The position numbers and the translations under genes are program-made. Below the pieces are notes generated by a model, which did no database searches, was not told the origin of the DNA, and saw nothing but the letters and a program-made list of their open reading frames with translations. Below are positions 1 to 8,804 of a stretch of DNA of 51,984 bases, one piece after another. The stretch comes from a bacterium. Lineage in GTDB: Bacteria > Patescibacteriota > Minisyncoccia > Phycocordibacterales > Phycocordibacteraceae. The stretch spans positions 1-51,984 of the forward strand of contig JAJYHK010000016.1 in NCBI GenBank assembly GCA_021784815.1. Direction: 5' to 3'. The first letter of the stretch is position 1; every line of letters begins with the position of its first letter.

Positions 1-6
1 CTTCGC

Positions 7-1164
7 GTGCTCGAAGAACTCCACTACCATTGCCATCCCGGCGATAAATCTCGCTATATCGCTGATATACGTCAGGCGCTAATCCAAACCGGCCTTATCG
101 ATGAGCATGCGGTGCAACGAGAGTTGCGATTGAAGGCCGCCTTTAAGGAAACAAGATTCTATAAAACGGGGATCGTCTTTGCGAACGATCGGAAAAAACG
201 TAGCTATGACCATGTGCGCTCCTTCGACCAGCTGGGCGTAAAACGCAAGAACGTGAGCCATGCCGTGTTTTCCGGTTCAGGTATGGAGGAGGGCGTTTTT
301 TCGGATAAGCAGCTGCTCAAGGTGACGATTGCTGCGGATGCCAAAGATATAAAGGTTGTCGATATTGAAGCGCACGTCGTACGGGCGGCCCTTGCTCGGA
401 ATGATTTCTTCTCTTTCTCCAATTTGAAGAATTACATCCCCGCCATCTCCTCTTTGGAAAGTTTCATCGCAGATCCAGGCTATATGGCTGGGCTCAGTAT
501 CACTTTCCGCGGCTCAGAACACGATCTCCGATCTTTAAACAACAGGACGAAATTCGCTGGGCTCGTCACGCTCCTTGCAGAGCTTGAGAAACAGATGACA
601 GAATTGCATACGGAATACGAGGGCACCGAGCAATTCGTGCCTCAACCCATTCGCGTCGTTTTTACGGATAAAAAAATCAAAGTGCGTATACCGAAAGAAG
701 AGTCTCGCGACGATGGGCGCCGGGCCTATCTCGAAGACAAGTCGTGGTACGTCTTTGATACGCAATACGGCACTAGTGAAGAAGAGGCCTTGGTCGATCT
801 GATAGGTCGATATGTAAGCGACCTAGAAAAAGAATTTCGTGAGGTCTACTTGGTCCGTAACGAGCAGCAACTTAAGATATATAACTTTTCTGACGGGCGT
901 GGATTTGAGCCGGATTACCTTCTTTTCCTTGTCGACAAGAAGGGCGAACACCGCACCTACCAACTTTTTATTGAGCCGAAAGGGCAGCATCTACGCGAGC
1001 ACGATCTTTGGAAAGATCAGTTCCTTGAAGAGATGCATGTTCGCTTCAAGGACAAGATATTTACGGGTGAGGCGAAAACCGGCTACCGCGTCATCGGAGT
1101 GCCATTCTATAACAGCGAGGATGAAAACCAGTTTGTAGAAAAAATGCTCGCGGCAATCGCCTGA
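7..1164 (+). CDS. Type III restriction enzyme, Res subunit, C-terminal part (gene probably begins before the window)
   Basis: C-terminal motif FSDGRGFEPDYLLFLVDKKG...YQLFIEPKGQHLREHDLWKDQFLEEM is typical of type III Res C-termini; the helicase motifs are absent, so the 5' part is likely outside the window. Confidence 0.75.
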   Translation: MLEELHYHCHPGDKSRYIADIRQALIQTGLIDEHAVQRELRLKAAFKETRFYKTGIVFANDRKKRSYDHVRSFDQLGVKRKNVSHAVFSGSGMEEGVFSDKQLLKVTIAADAKDIKVVDIEAHVVRAALARNDFFSFSNLKNYIPAISSLESFIADPGYMAGLSITFRGSEHDLRSLNNRTKFAGLVTLLAELEKQMTELHTEYEGTEQFVPQPIRVVFTDKKIKVRIPKEESRDDGRRAYLEDKSWYVFDTQYGTSEEEALVDLIGRYVSDLEKEFREVYLVRNEQQLKIYNFSDGRGFEPDYLLFLVDKKGEHRTYQLFIEPKGQHLREHDLWKDQFLEEMHVRFKDKIFTGEAKTGYRVIGVPFYNSEDENQFVEKMLAAIA

Positions 1165-1214
1165 GTCGGCTTGTCGACTCCAATTTCCCGCTTGATTCGG
1201 GTAGTTTTCCGATC

Positions 1215-2419
1215 GGGCGCCCGCCCCCGGCCCTTAACCCTGAAATCACATGGAAAAGACCCTTACCTACGCCGAGTACCAGGCTCGGCTTGAAAATGTG
1301 CGCACTCCCGAGGACGCCGCCGCCCTTGCGGAGGAGTTGACCGCCTCCGCGCTCGCCGCCATCCCGAAGGCCGAGCCGGAGGAGGAAGCTACGACCCCGA
1401 AGGCGAAGTACAAGCGCCGTCTCGGCATCCCCGCAATCGATAAGGACGATCTTGCCTTCGAGCCGTGGTACGACGTGGTTGCGAATGACAACGAGGCGAT
1501 GGTCATCTCGCTCTACGCCAAAGGCCTCACCACCCGCGACATCTCGCGGTATATGAAGGCGCACCACGGACTCGACATCTCCCAGCCCGCTGTATCGGCG
1601 ACCACGGACAAGGTGTTCCCGCTCGTGAAGGAATGGCAGAGCCGATCTCTCGCCGCAATGTATCCGATCCTCTATCTCGACGGCATTCACTTCAAGGTGC
1701 GCGACGCCGGGAAAATTGCCTCAAAGGTCGCGTATATTGCGCTCGGCATCAACCCGTACGGCGTCAAGGAAGTGCTCGGCATCTGGGTGACCGATACTGA
1801 GGGTGCGAAGTATTGGATGCACGTCCTGAATGACATAAAGAATCGTGGTGTCGACGACATTCTGATTGCGTGCGTTGACGGCCTCAAAGGATTCCCCGAG
1901 GCGATTAAGACCGTGTATCCGAACGCGGACGTGCAAGTGTGCATCGCGCACCAGATCCGGAATACGATGAAGTTCCTACCGTTCCATCATCGCGAGGCCT
2001 TCTGCAAAGACCTCAAGAACGTGTACACGGCGGCGAGCGCCGATGCCGGGCGCGAAGCGCTTGAGGAGGTGAAAGAGAAATGGCCGCAGTACCGGCCATA
2101 CCTCCGCAGTTGGGAAGATCGGTGGCCCGAGCTCGCCACGTTCTTCGAATATCCCGCACCAGTTCGCCGTATGATCTACACGACGAACATGATCGAGAAC
2201 TTGAATCGCCAGTTCAGGAAAGTCACCAAAACGACCAACGTGTTCCCGCACGATGATTCGCTCGTGAAGCTTCTGTGGCTCGCGCAGACTGACTTCTCGA
2301 ATGTGCGCTCCGTAGCTCTCCGCAACTGGAGCGAAATCATGGCGCAGCTTTCTGTCCTCTTTGAGGATCGCGTGCGCTTCTAGGTAGCACCTATTAACCA
2401 ACGGCCGGGCAGGGCGCCC
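1215..2419 (+). mobile_element. IS256-family insertion sequence (putative boundaries)
   Basis: Transposase flanked by an imperfect inverted repeat: gggcgcccgcccccggccctt (1215-1235) versus aacggccgggcagggcgccc (2400-2419), about 18 matches with one indel. No target-site duplication seen by eye. Confidence 0.6.
1250..2383 (+). CDS. IS256 (Mutator-type) family transposase
   Basis: YLDGIHFKV, CVDGLKGFPEAIKTVYPNADVQVCIAHQIRNTMKF and TTNMIENLNRQFRK match the IS256 DDE signature; ORF intact. Confidence 0.93.
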   Translation: MEKTLTYAEYQARLENVRTPEDAAALAEELTASALAAIPKAEPEEEATTPKAKYKRRLGIPAIDKDDLAFEPWYDVVANDNEAMVISLYAKGLTTRDISRYMKAHHGLDISQPAVSATTDKVFPLVKEWQSRSLAAMYPILYLDGIHFKVRDAGKIASKVAYIALGINPYGVKEVLGIWVTDTEGAKYWMHVLNDIKNRGVDDILIACVDGLKGFPEAIKTVYPNADVQVCIAHQIRNTMKFLPFHHREAFCKDLKNVYTAASADAGREALEEVKEKWPQYRPYLRSWEDRWPELATFFEYPAPVRRMIYTTNMIENLNRQFRKVTKTTNVFPHDDSLVKLLWLAQTDFSNVRSVALRNWSEIMAQLSVLFEDRVRF

Positions 2420-2448
2420 GCCGAACGCCGCCGAGAGCGGCGTTCGGC
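2420..2448. terminator. Perfect 12-bp hairpin between convergent genes (terminator-like, no T tract)
   Basis: gccgaacgccgc-cgaga-gcggcgttcggc. Confidence 0.5.
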
Positions 2449-2454
2449 TTGACC

Positions 2455-2673
2455 CTATAGGAAGTACTCGACTTTCTTTCCGTACAGCTTCGCGAAACGC
2501 TTCAGCTCGACGATGTCTACGCGCTGTTGCCCGCTTTCAATGTTCGATATGTGCGACTGCGGCCGCCCGATCTTTTTCGCGACTTCCGTTTGGGTAAGTC
2601 CCGCCTCGAGGCGCGCCTTCCTAAGACGTTCGACGAATATCGCATATTCCTTGGTATGGATGCTCTTCGCCAT
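2455..2673 (-). CDS. XRE-family helix-turn-helix regulator
   Basis: LRKARLEAGLTQTEVAKKIGRPQSHISNIESGQQRVDIVELKRFAKLYGK is a classic HTH_3 domain. Confidence 0.88.
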   Translation of the reverse strand: MAKSIHTKEYAIFVERLRKARLEAGLTQTEVAKKIGRPQSHISNIESGQQRVDIVELKRFAKLYGKKVEYFL

Positions 2674-2841
2674 ACCGATAAGCGTCTATCCGAAAACTCA
2701 ATATCCAAACTTTAGATACTTATGCTACGATTCCGGTATCTGTCACCCTGTCGACAACCCCCTTCGCAAGGTCGGGGAATAAGCTAGGGTGCAGGGCACC
2801 TTGGCCCATGCCAGGGCTTACCCGATCACCCAGATACGTCC

Positions 2842-3459
2842 ATGAAAACCCTAACGACAGATGCAATCCCGGAAGCGCCGACGCCCGAGAAATATTCATT
2901 CGGCACGACATGGGGGTGGCAAGCCTCCGGCCCCATGTTCATCGGACTCGTTTCCGCGTACTACCTCGTCCTTAATCTTTGGGCCGTATTTGTGAGCAAG
3001 GATGGCGAGCAGTTCAATTGGGTGTTACTGACGATCCTCTTAGTCCTACTTGTATGGGCCAGCCAGATAACCAAAATCGAAAAGGGGTGGAGCCTTGCTC
3101 TCAAGGCTAAATGGGTCAAATGGGACTCCATTAAATGGAAAGAGGAGGAAGCGAAACGTACGCTCAACCCGGACGTATACGAAAGCGATCGCGCCTATAC
3201 GAATTCGGCGTCCACTTTCTACTTCTACCAAGCCTCCCGCGTCCTTTCCGTTCTCGTGACGCTCGGGGGAGGCGCGGTGCTCGCGGTGGTCCTATGGAAC
3301 GGCGCTTCCAACTTCCTGAACGGTAACTCTCCCGCGATGAACGTGCTACTTCTCCTGCTGGCCGTGATCGCATGGCAGCTCGTACGGATCAGCGCGATCA
3401 TGTCCTCGAGAAAAAGCGCGAGCGCGGACGATTTCCTCTCTGAGCTCGGGAAGAAGTAA
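2842..3459 (+). CDS. Hypothetical membrane protein
   Basis: 205 aa ORF with several hydrophobic segments (FIGLVSAYYLVLNLWAVFV, WVLLTILLVLLVW, VLVTLGGGAVLAVVLW, VLLLLLAVIAWQLV). Confidence 0.65.
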   Translation: MKTLTTDAIPEAPTPEKYSFGTTWGWQASGPMFIGLVSAYYLVLNLWAVFVSKDGEQFNWVLLTILLVLLVWASQITKIEKGWSLALKAKWVKWDSIKWKEEEAKRTLNPDVYESDRAYTNSASTFYFYQASRVLSVLVTLGGGAVLAVVLWNGASNFLNGNSPAMNVLLLLLAVIAWQLVRISAIMSSRKSASADDFLSELGKK

Positions 3460-3475
3460 GTATTGCACCGTTTGA

Positions 3476-4204
3476 TCAGAAGTTCTCGAAGATTTCTTTG
3501 AGCTTCTGCAGATGCTTGGTTTTCAGCACCTCGTCCGGCTTGATAGCGTCTCGGTCGATGTAGAGGGACGGATCGATCTTGAGCGAGGAATGCGCCAATG
3601 GAACATCCTCGTGCCCGAAGCACTTCCGCGCGGCGTCGAGCGCTTCGTTGTGCCACCGAATATGACCGTCGAGGGACGAGAAGAACTTGGCGTAGTGGAA
3701 GCCGAAATCGATTTCGCACCTGGCAGAGAGCTTTATGGTCGCTTCTCTGAGGGCGAGAAGTTTCCCATACGCTTCGACGAACCATTCGATCGATTCCTGG
3801 AATCTTTTCTCCGTCTCCATGTCCCTAAAGACGAGTCGGTGGTTCCGCTCCTCAAACGGAGAAAGACTCTCCACGGAGAGGTCGCAATACGCCGGGTATC
3901 TCATGAACTCTATAAGGACTGGACACGCTCGCAGATGCGCAATCTGCGCATCGTTAAAGAGCATCTCGCCCTCAATCCCCATGATGCCCGCCTGTCGCGC
4001 ACCTTCAACCAAGGTATTCCACTCGCGTCTGCTTTCGGTGTCATTCTTGGATGGTTTCCAGTTCTGAAGCGCTTCCTTGTACGCGGCCGTAAGAGGCTCC
4101 TTGCCAGTTCGGTACGCCTCGATATCGTTTTTAATAAGGAGGAGAAACCGCTCGCGAGCGGTGAGGTTGCTTCGGCTGATGAGATGGTTTAGTTTCTTGT
4201 CCAT
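3476..4204 (-). CDS. Hypothetical protein, last gene of the methyltransferase operon
   Basis: 242 aa ORF, 2-3 nt from the preceding minus-strand gene; no family recognised. Confidence 0.65.
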   Translation of the reverse strand: MDKKLNHLISRSNLTARERFLLLIKNDIEAYRTGKEPLTAAYKEALQNWKPSKNDTESRREWNTLVEGARQAGIMGIEGEMLFNDAQIAHLRACPVLIEFMRYPAYCDLSVESLSPFEERNHRLVFRDMETEKRFQESIEWFVEAYGKLLALREATIKLSARCEIDFGFHYAKFFSSLDGHIRWHNEALDAARKCFGHEDVPLAHSSLKIDPSLYIDRDAIKPDEVLKTKHLQKLKEIFENF

Positions 4205-4206
4205 GG

Positions 4207-4410
4207 TTATTTCCGTTTCTTAAGCACTTCCTCGAGGAACTCGATCCGTTCCTTGAGATCGACCACCTCGATTGTCCGCGCGAGGGCGAGTGCGAGACGT
4301 GACATCACAATCGCCCGCCGCAGAGTCGTGCGGCGCTCTTTCACTTCGGTAAGGGTGTCCGAGAGGATCAGAGCGGCTTCTTCTGCACTCATGTATTTCT
4401 TGTCCGTCAT
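4207..4410 (-). CDS. Small hypothetical protein
   Basis: 67 aa ORF tightly packed between neighbouring minus-strand ORFs. Confidence 0.55.
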   Translation of the reverse strand: MTDKKYMSAEEAALILSDTLTEVKERRTTLRRAIVMSRLALALARTIEVVDLKERIEFLEEVLKKRK

Positions 4411-4413
4411 ACG

Positions 4414-4803
4414 TCACATGCCTTCGACGATCTCCATCCACATCCGAGTCTCGGCCGCCTTGCCGGTCTTCGTGACCTCGCGATAGAGGGCGGCGACCAC
4501 GTTCGGCGTGAGCTTCTTGGCCCAGCGGCTGACGCCCTGCATGAGGCCGCCCTGCTCGTCGATGCGTTTGTTCCAGTCGGTGAGGGTGCCGAGGTCTTTG
4601 ATACCGAAACGTTTGGCGAACTCGCTCTGGGTCCGAATCTCAAGCAAGGACATTGCGACCTCGTCGTCGATGCCGAACTTCTCGACAACGTGGCGCGGCT
4701 GGCCGCGCAGGATAGACGGCATAGAACGCCACATGAGGTATGCCTCATATTCTTGCTTCTTATACACGGAGAGCTCCGGGTGTTCATAGGTGGCATCGTC
4801 CAT
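4414..4803 (-). CDS. Putative phage terminase small-subunit-like HTH protein
   Basis: Probable start MDDATYEHPELS (the longer ORF start is upstream); SEFAKRFGIKDLGTLTDWNKRI...VAALYREVTKTGKAAETRMWMEIVEG resembles the phBC6A51-type TerS HTH layout. Confidence 0.5.
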   Translation of the reverse strand: MDDATYEHPELSVYKKQEYEAYLMWRSMPSILRGQPRHVVEKFGIDDEVAMSLLEIRTQSEFAKRFGIKDLGTLTDWNKRIDEQGGLMQGVSRWAKKLTPNVVAALYREVTKTGKAAETRMWMEIVEGM

Positions 4804-4810
4804 AGGCGGT

Positions 4811-5569
4811 TCATAGCACTTTCTCGGCTTTCTCTCCGGTGAGCTTCTCCCAGCGAGCAATAATCGCCTCGCAGTATGCCTCCTCAAGCTCAAGCGCATA
4901 GCAGGAGCGGCCGAGATGCTCGCAGGCGATAAGGGTCGAGCCCGAGCCCGCGAAGGGATCGAGTACGATGTCATTCGGTCTCGTGCTGTGGTAGAGGAGA
5001 CGGCGCAGGAGGGCGGGCGGCTTCATCGTTGGGTGGAGGGCGTTCTTCCGGGGCTTCGGATAGAAGAGCGCGGTCTTGTCTCGGGAACCGTAGAAGGCAT
5101 GGGTGCCGTGCCATCCGTACACGATAAGTTCATGCTGGGGGTGGTAGTCTTTACGGCCAACCACGAAGCGATCCTTGAGCCAGATGAGGAGGCCGGACTT
5201 CGTATATCCGGTGTCGTGAAGCGCGTTCAGGAGCTCGCGGAGCTTGGTGTCGCCGTTGAAGATGTAGAAGGCGTTCTTGGGAGCGAGGAAGGGCTTGGCG
5301 GCGGAAAGCCAGTCCTGGGAGAAGCGGTGGTAGTCGTCCGCGCCACTGTCGCCCTTGATCGGGATGAACTTCTGCGTGCCACCCTGGTTGATGGCGTCGA
5401 GGAACTCGCGCTTGCCGTCGACGTAGTCGACGCCATACGGAGGGTCAGTGAGAACGAGTGTTGCCTTATCGCTCCCGAAGAGCCGCTCGAGGTCTTCTCT
5501 CTTTGTCGCATCTCCCTGGAGGAGACGGTGGCGACCGAGCCGCCAGAGATTAGGTGAGTTTTTTGGCAT
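4811..5569 (-). CDS. DNA methyltransferase (beta-class, N6-adenine or N4-cytosine)
   Basis: Motif IV LTDPPYGVDY precedes motif I VLDPFAGSGSTLIACEHLGR. Confidence 0.88.
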   Translation of the reverse strand: MPKNSPNLWRLGRHRLLQGDATKREDLERLFGSDKATLVLTDPPYGVDYVDGKREFLDAINQGGTQKFIPIKGDSGADDYHRFSQDWLSAAKPFLAPKNAFYIFNGDTKLRELLNALHDTGYTKSGLLIWLKDRFVVGRKDYHPQHELIVYGWHGTHAFYGSRDKTALFYPKPRKNALHPTMKPPALLRRLLYHSTRPNDIVLDPFAGSGSTLIACEHLGRSCYALELEEAYCEAIIARWEKLTGEKAEKVL

Positions 5570-6911
5570 GGTCGTTCGTGTAATGCTCCCAGCGCTTCAC
5601 GATGACGTCGCAGAAGGTAGGATCGATTTCCATGAGATACGCCTTGCGCTTCAGCTGTTCGGCGGCGATGAGCGTTGAGCCGCTCCCGCCAAAGAGATCG
5701 AGCACCACGTCGCCCGGCGCGGAGCAACGCTTCAGGGGCTTCTCGGCGAGGGTCACTGGCTTTTGCGTCGGGTGCTCGTATTCGCGGGTATTGTCCCGCT
5801 TCACTAGCCAGAGCTGCACGATGCTCATGAGGTCGTCGTATATGCCTTGCGAATTCACGTCCTGGTTCAGGATCTCGCTCAGATTCTTGATGACGTCATT
5901 GACCGGCGGGCTCCCGCGCGTGCCGTACACGCATGTCTCGATGACCTTGTTGAACGCGACCTGGGGCGTCGGGTCGAAGTTGTTCTTCACCCAGAGACAG
6001 AGACGGCGGTTGGTGACGCCGAGCTTTTCATAGAGCGTTTGAAGCATCCAGACGTACCGCTCGTCAGACCAGTAGAAGACGTGGGCGTCGGGATGCGCGG
6101 AGGCAAGTGCGTTTTTAAGCGAGGCCTCCAAGAATGCGCCATATTCAGCGTCTTTCTTTTTGTCGTGCACGTATTTGTCCGGCGTGTACTTGCCGTTCGT
6201 GCCGATGCCGGTGCGGTAGTCGAGACCGATGTTGTACGGAGGATCGCAGTACACCGTGCGGGCTTTCGCGCCGTTCATGAGTTTCTCGATCTCTCCTGCA
6301 TCGAGCGCGCTCTCGCACATAAGGCGATGATCGCCGAGCTGGTATATGTCGCCCCGCTTCGTCTCCGGCGTCGTGATTTTCGTGAGCTCAGCAGGAACGT
6401 TGAAATCGTCGTCCACGACCGTGAGTACGTCGTCGAAGAACCCGTTCAGCTCGTCTGGCGTGAAGCCCACGTCGAGAAGCATGCCGGTATCAAAGAGCTT
6501 CAAGAGCTCCTCGTCCCAGCGACCCTGATTTTTGTTGAGGCGAAGGTTCAATTCCTTCTCACGCTCAATGTCGGGGAGGTTGACGTACACCACCGGAATT
6601 TTGGTCAAGCCCATGGACGCCGCGACTTTGAGCCGAAGATGCCCACCAATGACGATGTTCCTGCGTTTCGCTGCTCCGTTGACTATGATCGGGTCGCAGA
6701 AGCCGAAGCGTTCAATGCTCGTGCGTACGTCGGCGAGAATATTCTCGTCCCATTTGCGCGGATTGTAGGCGCTCAGTTTGAGCGCCCCGACGCTAACTTG
6801 TTCTATCTTGAGATTCTCTGGCGCGACGCGACTGGAAGCTCGGCGAGCCTCGTTTCTTCCCCGTGCGCGTCGACCTTTCGGCTCAGCGTGAGCCGCAGTC
6901 GAGTTTGCCAT
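5550..6911 (-). CDS. ParB-N domain fused to beta-class DNA methyltransferase
   Basis: ParB-N region VGALKLSAYNPRKWDE...DPIIVNGAAKRRNIVIGGHLRLKVAASMG...NKNQGRWDEELL, then YCDPPYNIGLDYRTG and VLDLFGGSGSTLIAAEQ; 3' end overlaps the next gene by 20 bp. Confidence 0.9.
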   Translation of the reverse strand: MANSTAAHAEPKGRRARGRNEARRASSRVAPENLKIEQVSVGALKLSAYNPRKWDENILADVRTSIERFGFCDPIIVNGAAKRRNIVIGGHLRLKVAASMGLTKIPVVYVNLPDIEREKELNLRLNKNQGRWDEELLKLFDTGMLLDVGFTPDELNGFFDDVLTVVDDDFNVPAELTKITTPETKRGDIYQLGDHRLMCESALDAGEIEKLMNGAKARTVYCDPPYNIGLDYRTGIGTNGKYTPDKYVHDKKKDAEYGAFLEASLKNALASAHPDAHVFYWSDERYVWMLQTLYEKLGVTNRRLCLWVKNNFDPTPQVAFNKVIETCVYGTRGSPPVNDVIKNLSEILNQDVNSQGIYDDLMSIVQLWLVKRDNTREYEHPTQKPVTLAEKPLKRCSAPGDVVLDLFGGSGSTLIAAEQLKRKAYLMEIDPTFCDVIVKRWEHYTNDHAKKLT

Positions 6912-7370
6912 AACGAAAAAGCAAGCTGGTAACTTTAATGCCTGCTCTTCAGTTGGCGCCCCGGAGAAATCGCCCCCTCATGTGTCGCGCCCACCTCCTC
7001 TTCGGTCGATATAGCCCGCCGCCGGCTCTGCGTTCTCAGGTATCAACAGTATATATCTGAACACAAACCCGTTCAGATAGTCGTGTGCATAACTTAACCG
7101 TGGAGGAACGCGCTTGACGCGGCTACACGTCTGAAATGCCAAAATAATCACGCTACGATAATTACCGATAGTCAATGTCTTCGGGACATGTGGCCAGCAT
7201 ATACCACGATACTTTTGTGCGGGGAGTGATATTGCTTGCATGTCGCCAATCCTTCTAAAGAGCCGGAATTTTGGCATTGTTTGGCATTTCAACCCCCGAC
7301 CGAGCGGGGTCGATCTGATATGGTGAAAGTCGCCAAAAGGTCCTTGAACTGTCTCGCACTACAAGGTTCG

Positions 7371-7389
7371 AGACCGAGCCGGGGCACAG
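7371..7389 (+). repeat. 19-bp exact direct repeat, copy 1 (agaccgagccggggcacag)
   Basis: Identical to 7731-7749. Confidence 0.85.
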
Positions 7390-7414
7390 CAGTCAGCAGC
7401 CTTATTTTAGACCG
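7384..7414 (+). repeat. 31-bp direct repeat copy 1 (29/31 identical to 7490-7520)
   Basis: gcacagcagtcagcagccttattttagaccg. Confidence 0.85.
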
Positions 7415-7489
7415 TGGGAGTTCGTTTTGGTTCGGTTCCGCGCGTCTACCAGGGGTGGGCGACCGTGGCGGGTTCGATTCCTGGAAAGA

Positions 7490-7520
7490 GCACAGCAGTC
7501 AGCAGCCCTATTTGAGACCG
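7490..7520 (+). repeat. 31-bp direct repeat copy 2
   Basis: gcacagcagtcagcagccctatttgagaccg. Confidence 0.85.
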
Positions 7521-7562
7521 CCCGGCCTCGAATTTGGTGCGGTACCGTTCGGGGTGTTTGCG

Positions 7563-7594
7563 GCAGAAAGCGCGATTTCGGTCGCGCTTTCTGC
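7563..7594. terminator. Perfect 13-bp hairpin
   Basis: gcagaaagcgcga-tttcgg-tcgcgctttctgc; no strong T tract. Confidence 0.5.
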
Positions 7595-7595
7595 G

Positions 7596-7730
7596 TTAGT
7601 TCTCGAGCGCGATCTTCCGCTCCTTGAGCACGATCCTGCCCTTGAGGTGCGAGAGGAGCTCTCGCTTCTCGGGCAAGGTGCCGTTCTCAAGCAGGTACTT
7701 TGCGTACCGTCCCTTGCACGGCACGGTCGC
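7596..7730 (-). pseudogene. C-terminal remnant of a serine recombinase (site-specific recombinase family)
   Basis: Minus-strand peptide CKGRYAKYLLENGTLPEKRELLSHLKGRIVLKERKIALEN resembles the C-terminal tail of large serine recombinases; no catalytic domain upstream. Confidence 0.45.
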
Positions 7731-7749
7731 AGACCGAGCCGGGGCACAG
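7731..7749 (+). repeat. 19-bp exact direct repeat, copy 2
   Basis: agaccgagccggggcacag, 360 bp from copy 1. Confidence 0.85.
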
Positions 7750-8025
7750 AGTGAGGGAAAGCTATAACAGCATAGAGCCGGTATAGTTTTGATGAGCGAA
7801 GGTCCTCGGTATGTCCGCATACTGGGGCGCGCGATACGAGACAATATAAGATAAGAGATTGTATCGCTGTTGATCCCAACGCGGTTACGCGACGTACTTC
7901 CTCAGGACGATCGAATCCGCCCATATCCCAACCGCACGTTTCGCGAGGCAAGGGGATACCTCATGCCGTAAAAAGGTGTATGATGCGCGCAGTCCACCAG
8001 CAACGTTTTCTGCAAAGGAGGCATC

Positions 8026-8565
8026 ATGGATCTTGATCTTTCACACTTCCTTACTGAGAGGTGGTCGCTACTGTTGCCGGAGCAAATCGTCCGTGCCGCA
8101 TACGTGCAGTTCAGACGGGTCATAGTAACCACGCACATGGAGGCTGAGTCGGGAACTATGCTGCACTTGGCGGCAAGTGTCGTACCGGATATTCCAATTG
8201 TTTGTCTGAAGGATCCGACTTTCAATCCGGAGTACGCGGAACACCTGCGCAAGGAGCTCAGACTCAACCTGCATGTCTATGAGTACACGGGCGACAAGCT
8301 TAAGGCGCTTGTGTTCCACTGCAAACAGTTTGGTGCCGAAGCTATGATACACGGCATTCGTCGAGATCAGACATCAAACCGGCTACACAAGCGCATGGTC
8401 GAACGCGGCAAACTCGACGGGCTATACCGCGTGCACCCGATTCTTGATTGGACGCAAGCCGATACACAACTCTATTCTGAGCGGCATAAGCTGCCGAAAC
8501 ACCCGACGCTTATGCCGAAAGCCGACCGCACCGAATGCGGGATCCATTGTTTTCTCAGGACTTGA
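8026..8565 (+). CDS. Phosphoadenosine phosphosulfate reductase (CysH)-like protein, short variant
   Basis: VIVTTHMEAESGTMLHLAASVVPDIPIVCL, AMIHGIRRDQTSNR, YRVHPILDWTQADTQLYSERHKLPKHP and terminal ECGIH all match the CysH layout. Confidence 0.75.
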   Translation: MDLDLSHFLTERWSLLLPEQIVRAAYVQFRRVIVTTHMEAESGTMLHLAASVVPDIPIVCLKDPTFNPEYAEHLRKELRLNLHVYEYTGDKLKALVFHCKQFGAEAMIHGIRRDQTSNRLHKRMVERGKLDGLYRVHPILDWTQADTQLYSERHKLPKHPTLMPKADRTECGIHCFLRT

Positions 8566-8597
8566 AAAGCGCCCCGGCAAGGCCGGGGCGCTTTTAT
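8565..8597 (+). terminator. Rho-independent terminator
   Basis: aaaagcgccccggc-aag-gccggggcgctttt. Confidence 0.9.
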
Positions 8598-8804
8598 CGT
8601 TATCAGAAACCGGCGGCGAGTTCCGCAGGCTGCCGCAGGGCCATTTTGAGCGCCGAAGGGATATGCACGGCGGTGCGCTGGTAAGTGGTTGCATCTACTT
8701 TCATCACTAACGTGTGTTTCTGCGCCGCCTGTATGAGTCTAAGCTCTCCACAAGAGAGTTCCTGTATACCGCCCCCGTCTCACTGCTATAGTACGTTCAT
8801 CGTT

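Noticed and set aside
5847-6932. 361-aa plus-strand ORF
   Set aside because: Antisense to the ParB-N/methyltransferase fusion with clear motifs.
7361-7520. CRISPR array
   Set aside because: Only two imperfect 31-bp repeats about 106 bp apart, no regular spacers and no cas genes.
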